DNA of 8,081 bases from DASXMT01 sp035569695. GTDB taxonomy: Bacteria; Actinomycetota; Acidimicrobiia; Acidimicrobiales; RAAP-2. Under the pieces are notes generated by a model, which did no database searches, was not told the DNA's origin, and saw nothing but the letters and a program-made list of their open reading frames with translations. Each line of letters begins with the position of its first letter. Position 1 is the stretch's first letter. The DNA lies in contig DATMMO010000401.1 of NCBI GenBank assembly GCA_035569695.1, forward strand, positions 1-8,081. Direction: 5' to 3'. Below are positions 1-6,207 of this stretch, one piece after another. Both the position numbers and the translations under genes were made by a program.

Positions 1-1539
1 CCCGCCCGGACCCGGACGTGCTGCTCGGGTCGCGGGACGGTCAACCGCTGAGCGGGATGGGAGCGACCCTGCTCGGCGGGCGTCGCCCTGTTCCACCCGG
101 GCGACCCAGCCGGCCACGCCGCCGGGGACGGCCGATACCGTTCCGTCGGCCTCCACCGCCATGAGGTGGTCGGTGGTCCGATCCAGGAAGGTGCGATCGT
201 GGCTGACCACCACCAGAGCCCCGGGCCAGTCCTCGAGGAAGTCCTCCAGGACCCGGAGCGTGTCGAGGTCGAAGTCGTTGGTCGGCTCGTCCAGGAAAAG
301 GACGTTGGGCCGGCTGGCGATGACCAAGAGGAGCTGCAGCCGGCGCCGTTCGCCGCCCGACAAGGTGCCCACTCGGGCAAATGGCAGCTCGCCGGTGAAC
401 GAGAAGCGCTTCATCAGGTCGACATCGGCCAGGGAGCCCGGTGAGCGGTGAGGGCCCGCCACCAGATCCTGCACCCGAGCCCGGAGGTCGAGCTCGATCC
501 CCTGTTGGTCGTAATAGCCCACCACCACCGTCGGTCCCACCTCCACGGTGCCGATGGTGGGTTGCCGGCGCCCGGCCAGGAGGTCGACCAGTGTCGATTT
601 GCCGGAGCCGTTGGCCCCCACGATCCCCAGGCGTTCTCGCCGTCCGAGCACCAGATCGACCCCCGACAGGACCAGGGGCCCGCCGTCGTAGCGGAACCCG
701 ACCCCGGCACACTCGATGACCTTGTCGCCCAGTCGTGGCGTGTCCCCGGCCACCTCGAGCTCGGACGTTCGAGCAGGCGCATCCGGTCCCCCCTCGATGA
801 GCCGTACCGCCGCATCGATCCGGGCCTGCGGCTTGCGAGACCGGGCTTGTGCCCCCCGGCGGAGCCAGGCCAGTTCGCGTCGGGCCAGGTTGCGCCGGGT
901 TGCCTCGGCCGACGCCGCCCGTTCCTCGCGCTCGGCCTTGGCCGTCAGGTACGACTGGTAGCCACCCTCGTGCACATAGCTGGCCCCCGAGTCGAGCTCC
1001 AGCATCCGAGTGGTGAGCCGGTCGAGCAGATGGCGGTCGTGGGTGACCAAGACCAGGCCGCCCCGAAACGACAGCAGGCGCTGCTCCAACCAGGCCACTG
1101 CGCCCAGATCGAGATGGTTGGTCGGTTCGTCCAGCACCAGCAGCTCGGCCGGGTGGGCCAGCACCCGGGCCAGCGCCACCCGCTTGGACTGGCCCCCGGA
1201 GAGGGTTCCGGTATCGGTGCCGGCCGACGCACCCATGCCCAGACGCTCGAGGGCCGCCTCGGCCTCCCAGCCCTCGCCCACCGCGGACCGCACCGTCCCC
1301 GGCGGCAGCTCGGGCACCTGGTCGAGGAACCCGACCCGCGTTCCCCGTCCTCGCCGGACCTGGCCCTCCTCGGGGTCATCGACACCGGCCACGATGCGCA
1401 ACAGGGTCGATTTGCCCGAACCGTTGGTGCCCACCACTCCGATGCGATCACCATCGGAGACAGTGAGGGACAGGCGCTCGAACAGGACCCGGTCCACCCG
1501 GCGAACGGCAACTTGCTGGAGATCGACGAGTACAGCCAC
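1..1539 (-). CDS. ABC-F family ATPase, Uup-like (C-terminus cut by window edge)
   Basis: Soluble twin-ATPase of the ABC-F class. Known members act on the ribosome or on DNA-repair intermediates rather than as transporters, and no membrane segment is seen here. The 513 visible residues hold two complete ABC domains. The first has Walker A GTNGSGKS (37-44), a Q-loop glutamine near 74, signature LSGGQ (113-117), Walker B ending DE (137-138) and switch His167. The second has GANGSGKS (308-315), Gln345, LSGGE (393-397), DE (417-418) and His447. The charged linker (about 200-250) contains the LAWLRRGAQARSRKPQAR pattern typical of Uup proteins. The stretch from Q-loop to signature in domain 1 is short, so the arm insertion is reduced compared with E. 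coli Uup. The start is GTG at 1539, giving MAVLVDLQQV; no ATG precedes it in frame and the RBS is weak. A C-terminal coiled coil, if present, lies beyond the left edge. It follows the 156-residue gene by 67 bp and is probably cotranscribed. Confidence 0.93.
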   Translation of the reverse strand, partial: MAVLVDLQQVAVRRVDRVLFERLSLTVSDGDRIGVVGTNGSGKSTLLRIVAGVDDPEEGQVRRGRGTRVGFLDQVPELPPGTVRSAVGEGWEAEAALERLGMGASAGTDTGTLSGGQSKRVALARVLAHPAELLVLDEPTNHLDLGAVAWLEQRLLSFRGGLVLVTHDRHLLDRLTTRMLELDSGASYVHEGGYQSYLTAKAEREERAASAEATRRNLARRELAWLRRGAQARSRKPQARIDAAVRLIEGGPDAPARTSELEVAGDTPRLGDKVIECAGVGFRYDGGPLVLSGVDLVLGRRERLGIVGANGSGKSTLVDLLAGRRQPTIGTVEVGPTVVVGYYDQQGIELDLRARVQDLVAGPHRSPGSLADVDLMKRFSFTGELPFARVGTLSGGERRRLQLLLVIASRPNVLFLDEPTNDFDLDTLRVLEDFLEDWPGALVVVSHDRTFLDRTTDHLMAVEADGTVSAVPGGVAGWVARVEQGDARRAGSLPSRSAVDRPATRAARPGPGG

Positions 1540-1606
1540 GAGGCGCCCAGGGTATCGGCCGCCGCGCCCACCGAGTCCACCGGGTACCTCCGGCGCCGGG
1601 CGGTCG

Positions 1607-2077
1607 TCAATCCAGCTCGGCCAGGATCTCGCCGATGATCTTGGTGGCCTCATGGGGCGACAGCGGCTCGCCCCCTTCGGCTGCCGCGACCTCGGCGGCG
1701 AAGTCCTCCACCGAGTGGACGCCGCCCACGAGCACGTGGCGCAGCGCCTCACCGCTGGCTTCGGGATCGCCGACGGCCTTCACCGTCTTGGCGATGGGTT
1801 GATCGGGTGAGGTCGCTACCGCGTGGACCAGGGCCATGGCTTCTTGGCGACCCGAGGCGGTGGACACGACCGGCTCGCGGTCGGGGTTCTGCTGGAGGTC
1901 CCACTCGGCCAGGGCCTCGTCGTACCCACCCTCGCCCGGGTGGAGCAGCCTGGTGGTGGGAGCCGGTGCGGCTTCGCCCGCGTCCGAGGGGGCATCCCCG
2001 TCGCCGTCGGTGGGGTGCCGTCGCTCTGGTTCCACCGGGACGACGAGCGTGCCATCGGAGTTGCGAACGATGTCCAT
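1607..2077 (-). CDS. Hypothetical acidic protein, 156 aa
   Basis: I do not recognise this family. The protein is 156 residues, acidic and rich in Ala, Pro, Asp and Glu. It has no signal peptide, membrane segment or cysteine motif. The N-terminus (MDIVRNSDGTLVVPVEPERR) could form a short beta hairpin. Residues about 21-42 are a low-complexity Asp/Ala/Pro linker. The last 80 or so residues look helical and end in a conserved-looking segment, PHEATKIIGEILAELD. The ATG at 2077 is supported by AAGGAG with a 7-nt spacer, so this is a translated gene rather than a shadow frame. It lies directly upstream of the ABC-F gene on the same strand, 67 bp away, which suggests one transcript. The function is unknown, and a role linked to the ATPase would be guilt by association only. 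Confidence 0.8.
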   Translation of the reverse strand: MDIVRNSDGTLVVPVEPERRHPTDGDGDAPSDAGEAAPAPTTRLLHPGEGGYDEALAEWDLQQNPDREPVVSTASGRQEAMALVHAVATSPDQPIAKTVKAVGDPEASGEALRHVLVGGVHSVEDFAAEVAAAEGGEPLSPHEATKIIGEILAELD

Positions 2078-2090
2078 GAGCCGACTCCTT

Positions 2091-2118
2091 GCTTGACGGC
2101 GTTGGCTTGACGGCGTTG
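2091..2118. repeat. 14-bp perfect tandem repeat (GCTTGACGGCGTTG x2) in a divergent intergenic region
   Basis: Two exact copies of GCTTGACGGCGTTG abut at 2091-2104 and 2105-2118. Each contains TTGAC. An inverted GTCAA follows at 2126-2130, and CGTTG (2114-2118) pairs with CAACG (2128-2132). The block lies just upstream of the RBS of the minus-strand 156-residue gene, inside its likely leader or promoter, and within the roughly 158-bp region between that gene and the plus-strand acetyltransferase. It could be a regulator binding site or simple slippage. TTGACG reads like a -35 box on either strand, but no good -10 is found at the right distance. Confidence 0.7.
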
Positions 2119-2235
2119 GTACGACGTCAACGGACCCTACTTACCCACCGTGGCCGGGTTGTATCCCTCGGTCACCGAGCACCGCCCCTCATTCCGGGTC
2201 GCGGGGGAGAAGCAGCCGGGTGCAAGACTGAGACG

Positions 2236-2892
2236 GTGGCCCACCCGTACTGGCCCATCTTCGACCTGCGAGTGAGGACCCCACGGCTGGAGATCCGCCT
2301 TCCCGACGACGACGAGCAGAACGAGCTGGTGGCCGTGAGCGATCGGGGGATCCATGATCCCGCCGCCATGCCCTTCACGACGCCGTGGACGGACAGGCCC
2401 CTCCCGTACCGGCACCGGGAGGCGCTGCAGTACTGGTGGGGGGCCCGGGCCAACTGGAGCGCTCATGACTGGCGGTTCCCAGCCGGCGTCTTCGTCGAGG
2501 GCCGACCCGTGGGTGTCCAGGAGCTCACGGCGACGGAGTTCGGCCCCCTTCGATCGGTCAGGACCGGCTCGTGGCTGGGGCGGGAGTACCAGGGCCAGGG
2601 GATCGGAAAAGAGATGCGGTCCGCCATCTTGCATCTGGCCTTCGACGGGCTCGGGGCCCGAGAGGCGTTGAGCGGTGCCTTCTTCGACAACGAGTCCTCG
2701 CTGGCCACGTCCCGATCAATGGGTTACGTGTTCAACGGCGAGGAGCGGTTACTCCGACGAGGCCAGCCCGATCGAATGATCAACCTGCGACTGGATCGGG
2801 ACACATGGTCCACGGCTCGACGAGACGACATCATCATCGAGGGGCTGTCCGACGACTGCCTGGACATGTTCGGCGTTCCCGTGTCCCACTGA
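2236..2892 (+). CDS. GNAT family N-acetyltransferase (RimJ/RimL-like)
   Basis: Predicted to transfer an acetyl group from acetyl-CoA to an amine, either a protein N-terminus or a small molecule; the substrate is unknown. The protein is 218 residues with a GNAT fold. The N-terminal beta strand reads LRVRTPRLEIRLP. The central strand FVEGRPVGVQEL (86-97) is followed by GSWLGREYQGQGIGKEMR (111-128), whose QGQGIG (119-124) is the acetyl-CoA pyrophosphate loop. The later DNESS (151-155) matches the conserved Asn-x-x-Ser of RimJ/RimL types. The frame is open back to 2089, but the family-like beginning AHPYWPIFDLR follows the GTG at 2236, so I start there. No strong Shine-Dalgarno precedes it, so the mRNA may be leaderless or have a weak RBS. 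The NIPSNAP gene begins 39 bp downstream and is probably cotranscribed. The last 20 residues or so extend past the domain and are acidic. Confidence 0.88.
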   Translation: MAHPYWPIFDLRVRTPRLEIRLPDDDEQNELVAVSDRGIHDPAAMPFTTPWTDRPLPYRHREALQYWWGARANWSAHDWRFPAGVFVEGRPVGVQELTATEFGPLRSVRTGSWLGREYQGQGIGKEMRSAILHLAFDGLGAREALSGAFFDNESSLATSRSMGYVFNGEERLLRRGQPDRMINLRLDRDTWSTARRDDIIIEGLSDDCLDMFGVPVSH

Positions 2893-2931
2893 GGCAGAGG
2901 CCACCTGACGAACACTCGGTAACGTGAGGCA

Positions 2932-3285
2932 ATGGCACCAACCTCTCGCGTCTTCGAACTCCGCACCTACCATGCCGTCCCCGGCAAGCTCGACGCCCTG
3001 CATGACCGGTTCCGGGACCACACCCTGCCCCTGTTCGACAAGCACGGCCTCACCGTGATCGGTTTCTGGACGCCGCAGGACGGCCAGCAGCTCCCCGCCG
3101 AAACGCTGGTGTACCTCCTCGCCTTCAGCGACCGGGCCGCAGCCGAAGCGGCGTGGGACTCGTTCCGGGCCGATCCGGCCTGGATCCGGGCCAAGGCTGA
3201 GAGCGAGGAAAGAAACGGGGGCTCGCTCACCACGGCGATCGAATCCGTGTTCCTCAACCCGACGGACTACTCACTCCTCGGGTAA
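2932..3285 (+). CDS. NIPSNAP family protein
   Basis: Small 117-residue protein with one NIPSNAP domain, a ferredoxin-like dimeric alpha/beta-barrel fold. The N-terminal signature FELRTYHAVPGK (8-19) is characteristic. It is followed by a helix with FRDHTLPLFDKHGL (27-40), the strand VIGFWTP (42-48), the strand LVYLLAF, and the helix AAEAAWDSFRADPAW. Biochemical roles of bacterial members are mostly undefined; relatives of the fold include monooxygenases and stress-responsive barrels. There is no signal peptide or membrane segment. The ATG start has a GTGAGG-like sequence just upstream. It lies 39 bp after the acetyltransferase gene on the same strand. Its last 32 bases overlap the end of the opposite-strand DUF3054 gene, so no terminator fits between them. 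Confidence 0.9.
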   Translation: MAPTSRVFELRTYHAVPGKLDALHDRFRDHTLPLFDKHGLTVIGFWTPQDGQQLPAETLVYLLAFSDRAAAEAAWDSFRADPAWIRAKAESEERNGGSLTTAIESVFLNPTDYSLLG

Positions 3286-3658
3286 CCGACCGGCGTTCCT
3301 CGGAAACGACGCGCCGGCGCCCGATGCCCAGGGCCACGACTCGCCAGCCGAGCATGGTGAGCCCCAGGAAGCCCACGGCCACGAAGACGAAGGCGACCGC
3401 AGTGCCCTGACCGGCGACCACCCGAAGGGCCATGCCCAGGGCCACCGTCGAGATCCACACCACCACGCCGCTCGGCAGGGTGGTGCTGTCGCGTCGACCC
3501 ACGACCAGCGTGAGCCAGCCGACGGCCAATGCGGCCAGGAAGGGCCAGGCCGTCGAGGCCAGGCCGGCGGCGGTCAGGCCATGGGCATGGGCGGTCCGGC
3601 CGATGGCCACGAAGACCAGGACCATGACGAGATCGAGCACCGCGCTGACTCTGTTCAT
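3254..3658 (-). CDS. DUF3054 family integral membrane protein
   Basis: Small membrane protein of 134 residues, matching DUF3054, a widespread actinobacterial family of unknown function. Four transmembrane helices are predicted by eye at about 6-22, 36-54, 62-80 and 86-108. Family-like motifs are VFVAIGRTAHAHG (15-27) with its Arg-x-x-His, TAWPFLAALAVGW (36-48), the GVVVW start of helix 3, and RVVAGQGTAVAF between helices 3 and 4. The C-terminal tail (111-134) is Arg/Ser-rich and probably cytoplasmic. The ATG at 3658 has no Shine-Dalgarno. A TAGCTT hexamer (3672-3667) ends 8 nt before it and could be a -10 box giving a near-leaderless transcript. The gene is divergent from the 70-residue gene (64 bp apart) and overlaps the NIPSNAP gene tail-to-tail by 32 bp. 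Confidence 0.9.
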   Translation of the reverse strand: MNRVSAVLDLVMVLVFVAIGRTAHAHGLTAAGLASTAWPFLAALAVGWLTLVVGRRDSTTLPSGVVVWISTVALGMALRVVAGQGTAVAFVFVAVGFLGLTMLGWRVVALGIGRRRVVSEERRSVTRGVSSPSG

Positions 3659-3722
3659 CGACGGTCAAGCTAGTGCCCGGCCGAACAGGCGATCGCCCCC
3701 CGGGTGATGGCAGGATGAGGGC

Positions 3723-3935
3723 ATGGCTGAAACGTGGAAGAGCATGCCGGTATCGGACGTACAGGTTGGCGACCGTGTTCGACTGGAGTCAGGAGCTGAA
3801 GTGCTCGTGTCCCGGATCGAGCCCAAGTTCATGGGCATGGACACCATGGTCGCCTTCATCGAGGACACCCCAGGCCGCTGGTACAAGCAGCCGGTGGGCC
3901 AGACCGCAGAGGTCGAGGTCCAGCGGGCCGGCTGA
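3723..3935 (+). CDS. Small conserved-looking hypothetical protein, 70 aa
   Basis: A 70-residue soluble protein that I cannot name with certainty. It begins MAETWKSMPVSDVQVGDRVR, then has alternating hydrophobic strands (EVLVSRIEPKF, MVAFIEDTPGRWYKQPV) and ends in AEVEVQRAG. The VQVGDRVRLESG turn is the kind of segment seen in small SH3-like or KOW-like beta barrels, so an all-beta domain of five or so strands is a reasonable guess. The ATG at 3723 is preceded by AGGA with a 7-nt spacer, supporting translation. It is divergent from the DUF3054 gene. A hairpin 6 bp after its stop separates it from the alpha/beta hydrolase on the same strand. Function unknown. Confidence 0.75.
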   Translation: MAETWKSMPVSDVQVGDRVRLESGAEVLVSRIEPKFMGMDTMVAFIEDTPGRWYKQPVGQTAEVEVQRAG

Positions 3936-3940
3936 CTTGT

Positions 3941-3958
3941 CGTGGCCCGGTGGCCACG
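3941..3958. terminator. Short hairpin between the 70-aa gene and the hydrolase gene
   Basis: CGTGGCC, loop CGGT, GGCCACG: a perfect 7-bp all-strong stem with a 4-nt loop, 6 nt after the stop of the 70-residue gene. There is no T-tract, so it would be a weak or Rho-aided terminator. Alternatively it is an mRNA-processing or attenuation structure in the leader of the hydrolase gene that starts at 3985. Confidence 0.35.
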
Positions 3959-3984
3959 CCGACACCTGACGAAAGGGGAGCGAG

Positions 3985-4761
3985 GTGGAGACGACGCGGT
4001 CGGCCGACGGCACCTCGATCGCCTTCGATCGGGAGGGTGACGGACCGGCACTGGTGCTGGTGGTGGGAGCCTTCTGCGATCGATCGACATCGGCGACGCT
4101 GGCCACGCTGCTGGCCCCCCATTTCACCGTGCTCCGCTATGACCGCCGCGGCAGGGGGTCGAGCGGCGATACCGCGCCCTATGCGGTCGAGCGTGAGATC
4201 GAGGATCTCGGCGCCGTGGTGGCCGCCGCCGGCGGACCGGCCTTCGTCTACGGCCATTCGTCGGGTGCCGCCCTCGCCCTGGACGCCGTCGTCGATGGAC
4301 TCCCGGCCACCAGGTTGGTGGCCTACGAGCCGCCCTACATCGTCGAGGGGACCCGGGGCCGCCCCGACCGACTGGCTGAGCGGGTCAGCGCGCTCCTCGT
4401 GGCCGATGAGCGCAGCAAGGCGGCCGAGCTGTTCCTGCTCGAAGGGCCCGAATCACCCCCCGAGGTGGTGACCATGATGAAGGGGGCTCCGGTGTGGGCC
4501 CGCTTCGAGGCCTTGGCCCACACCCTGCCCTATGACCTGGCCATACTCGGCGATCAGCGGATCCCGGTCCAACGGCTGACCACCGTCGACGTTCCCGCCC
4601 TGGTCGTCAGCGGTGCTGCGAGTCCTCAGTGGGCCCGCGACGCCGCCGAGTCCGTGGCCATGGCCGTACCCCACAGCCAGCATCGCGTGCTCGAGGGACA
4701 GACCCACAATGTCGCCGACGACGTGCTGGCGCCCGTCCTCATATCGTTCTTTCAGGACTGA
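3985..4761 (+). CDS. Alpha/beta-fold hydrolase
   Basis: Predicted cytoplasmic hydrolase of 258 residues; substrate unknown. The core fold is readable: the strand LVLVVGAF (23-30), YDRRGRGSSG (52-61) after strand 4, the nucleophile elbow YGHSSG (89-94) with Ser92 as nucleophile, and the general-base region LEGQTHNV (236-243) with His241. Two departures from textbook members are seen. The oxyanion HG motif is VGAF, and the place where the catalytic acid is usually found (after strand 6) reads VVSGAASPQW without a typical Asp. Both features recall a known subgroup with a G-x-SP-x-W signature. The acid may come from elsewhere, for example Asp219. The start is GTG at 3985, with AAGGGGAG ending 4 nt before it. 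The membrane-protein gene follows about 100 bp downstream on the same strand. Confidence 0.9.
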   Translation: METTRSADGTSIAFDREGDGPALVLVVGAFCDRSTSATLATLLAPHFTVLRYDRRGRGSSGDTAPYAVEREIEDLGAVVAAAGGPAFVYGHSSGAALALDAVVDGLPATRLVAYEPPYIVEGTRGRPDRLAERVSALLVADERSKAAELFLLEGPESPPEVVTMMKGAPVWARFEALAHTLPYDLAILGDQRIPVQRLTTVDVPALVVSGAASPQWARDAAESVAMAVPHSQHRVLEGQTHNVADDVLAPVLISFFQD

Positions 4762-4852
4762 ACGACGGCGTCGCCCCCCTGACCTGGGAGGGAGAAAGGC
4801 AACCGTCGACAAGCCCCATCGCCCACCTGGTCCGACGAATTCGGTGGGGCCC

Positions 4853-4859
4853 AGAGGAG
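4853..4859 (+). promoter_or_regulatory. RBS supporting a TTG start at 4865
   Basis: AGAGGAG ends 5 nt before the in-frame TTG at 4865. It is the only good Shine-Dalgarno near the beginning of the membrane-protein frame. Later candidates, GTG at 4949 and GTG at 4976, lack one. This makes TTG at 4865 the preferred start. Confidence 0.5.
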
Positions 4860-4864
4860 TAGGG

Positions 4865-5611
4865 TTGTGTATCAGCCCTCTCGGTAGCTACCGACGGCCA
4901 CTGCGGGCGCTGACCTTCTCAGATCATCCCGACGGGCACGCCGGCTCTGTGCTTCACCTTCCCGCCCCTCGCAACGTGCTTTGGCATGCATTGCCTGTCG
5001 TGCTGGAAGGAGTGGTGGCGCCCCTCGGCGCGTACTACCTGATGCTCCTGATCGCCGGATTCCGCGGGGCCCTCATCGGCGCTTTGGCCTGGTCGTACCT
5101 GATCGTGGGTCGGCGGCTGGTGCGCCACCAGCGGGTATCGACGCTCCTGTTGGTGGGCACGGCCCTCCTGACATTGCGGACGGCCATCTCGTTCATCACC
5201 GGCAGCGCCTTCCTCTATTTCATCCAGCCGACGGCCAGCACGTTCCTGGTGTCGTTGGCATTGGTGGGCTCCGCCCTGTTGGGCCGACCCTTCACCCAGC
5301 GGTTCACCCACGACTTCTGCCCCCTCACCCCTGAGCTCCTGGCCCGACCCACCGTCCGTCGGTTCTTCATCCGCGTCTCCTTCCTGTGGGCAACGGTCAT
5401 GTTCTTGAACGGTGCTGTCGTGCTCTGGTTGCTCCTGACCGAGTCGGTCGGAGCGTTCGCCGTCGAGCGCAGCGGCATCTCGGTCTCGCTCACCGCCGGC
5501 GCCATCGCTCTCTCGGTGATCTGGTTCGCCCGCAGCATGCGACGAGACGGCGTCACCGTGCATTTCGGGAGAACGCCGCGGGTGGCCCCGGCGGCCGCTC
5601 CACTGCCATAG
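4865..5611 (+). CDS. Multi-pass membrane protein, VC0807-family-like
   Basis: Integral membrane protein of 248 residues with about six hydrophobic segments: roughly 43-64, 67-83, 92-110, 122-140, 170-192 and 205-222. The order, VVLEGVVAPLGAYYL, then a basic GRRLVRHQR loop, then LLLVGTALLTLRT, then STFLVSLALVGSALLGRPF, resembles proteins annotated as VC0807 family, whose function is unknown. That assignment is from memory and moderate. The loop at 141-170 holds RFTHDFCPLTPELL before the fifth helix. The C-terminus is Arg/Pro/Ala-rich and probably cytoplasmic. I chose TTG at 4865 because AGAGGAG precedes it. The resulting 38-residue N-terminus is polar and unlike the family core, so GTG at 4949 remains possible. 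A GC-rich hairpin follows the stop. There is no clear functional link to the hydrolase upstream. Confidence 0.75.
   Translation: MCISPLGSYRRPLRALTFSDHPDGHAGSVLHLPAPRNVLWHALPVVLEGVVAPLGAYYLMLLIAGFRGALIGALAWSYLIVGRRLVRHQRVSTLLLVGTALLTLRTAISFITGSAFLYFIQPTASTFLVSLALVGSALLGRPFTQRFTHDFCPLTPELLARPTVRRFFIRVSFLWATVMFLNGAVVLWLLLTESVGAFAVERSGISVSLTAGAIALSVIWFARSMRRDGVTVHFGRTPRVAPAAAPLP
4881..4894. repeat. 14-bp perfect palindrome TCGGTAGCTACCGA
   Basis: The sequence is identical to its reverse complement over 14 bases, centred at 4887/4888. It falls within the first codons of the membrane-protein gene if the TTG start is right, or in its leader if the GTG at 4949 is the true start. In the second case it would be well placed as an operator. 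Chance occurrence in codons is also possible. Confidence 0.6.
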
Positions 5612-5616
5612 CCGCA

Positions 5617-5643
5617 CCCCCGGGGCCCTTCGGGCCCGGAGGG
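5617..5643. terminator. GC-rich hairpin between convergent genes
   Basis: GGGCCC, loop TTC, GGGCCC gives a 6-bp stem, and the flanks pair further with two mismatches (CCCC against GGAGGG). It begins 6 nt after the stop of the plus-strand membrane protein and lies between that gene and the converging VOC gene. There is no T-tract, which is usual for high-GC actinobacterial terminators. It could serve both directions. Confidence 0.5.
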
Positions 5644-5729
5644 CAGTCACCTACTGGACGACATCAAGGCCCGGCCACGCACCCGTCGTCTCCGAGTGCC
5701 GAGTGCCGCCGACCGCTGGATGCCGACCG

Positions 5730-6119
5730 TCACGCCTGCTCGACGATCTCGAGCCCGTTCCCGTCCTGGTCCCGGAACGCGAACATGGGTGGCACCCCTT
5801 CCCATCGCAGGACGTCGTCGGCGTCGACGCCTCGGTCCCGCAGTACAGCGTGATTGGCATCGACGTGTTGCGCGGTGAGCCGGATACCCGTCTCTACTCC
5901 CGCCGGCACCCCCTCGTGGGCCACCACCAACGCAATGGTGGTCGACGCCCCTGACGGTGCCACCTCGATCCAGCGCCGTCCACCGCCCATGGGAACGTCG
6001 AGGCGCTTTTCGAGGCCGAGCACGTCGACATAGAAGGCCACCGCCCGATCCTGGTCGGTGACAGGAACACCGACGGTGCGCAGGTCGGTGATCTGGGTTG
6101 TTGATTCCGATGGGGACAT
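5730..6119 (-). CDS. VOC superfamily protein (glyoxalase/dioxygenase fold)
   Basis: A 129-residue single-domain VOC protein with two beta-alpha-beta-beta-beta modules. Module 1 carries RTVGVPVTDQDRAVAFYVDVLG (14-35) and GRRWIEVAP (47-55). Module 2 carries GIRLTAQHVDANHAVLRDRGV (78-98) and FAFRDQDGNGLEIVE (113-127). In canonical metalloenzyme members the first strand supplies a metal His. Here that position is Thr15, although Glu124 in GNGLEIVE is kept. This fits the large subgroup that starts with a VSDQD-type strand, and metal binding is doubtful. It may therefore be a binding or resistance protein rather than a lyase. The ATG at 6119 has AAGGAG with an 8-nt spacer. The gene lies 88 bp downstream of the ArsR-SRPBCC regulator on the same strand with no clear terminator between them, so I infer one operon. 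Confidence 0.9.
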   Translation of the reverse strand: MSPSESTTQITDLRTVGVPVTDQDRAVAFYVDVLGLEKRLDVPMGGGRRWIEVAPSGASTTIALVVAHEGVPAGVETGIRLTAQHVDANHAVLRDRGVDADDVLRWEGVPPMFAFRDQDGNGLEIVEQA

Positions 6120-6207
6120 GTCACGTTCTCCTTGTTTGGTCTGGCTCGTCTCTCTGGGTTGGGCTGGTTGCTACGCCAACATCTCTGTTACCGGCCTGGA
6201 CTCGCGC

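Noticed and set aside
945..1610. Minus-strand open frame with Trp/Arg/Ser-rich product overlapping the ABC-F gene
   Set aside because: Out of frame with the ABC motifs; the real frame on this strand begins at 1539 and carries Walker A, signature and Walker B.
448..1638. Long plus-strand open frame (396 codons) across the ABC-F gene
   Set aside because: It is antisense to a gene with two full sets of ABC motifs. Its translation is a Pro/Gly/Arg/Gln-rich low-complexity string, as expected from the opposite strand of GC-rich coding DNA.
2089..2235. Upstream in-frame extension of the acetyltransferase
   Set aside because: The extra 49 residues are unlike the GNAT family start and run through the tandem repeat region. 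The GTG at 2236 gives a family-like N-terminus.
2903..3972. CACCTGACGAA shared by two intergenic regions (near 2903 and 3963)
   Set aside because: An 11-base match in different positions relative to the two genes, with no symmetry or promoter context; probably coincidence.
4919..5650. Minus-strand open frame of 243 codons over the membrane protein
   Set aside because: Its product is a repetitive Gly/Glu/Arg/Gln string, whereas the plus frame has clear transmembrane helices and an RBS.
5694..5707. GAGTGCC GAGTGCC short direct repeat after the membrane-protein gene
   Set aside because: Only two 7-bp copies with no neighbouring structure; likely chance in the intergenic spacer.
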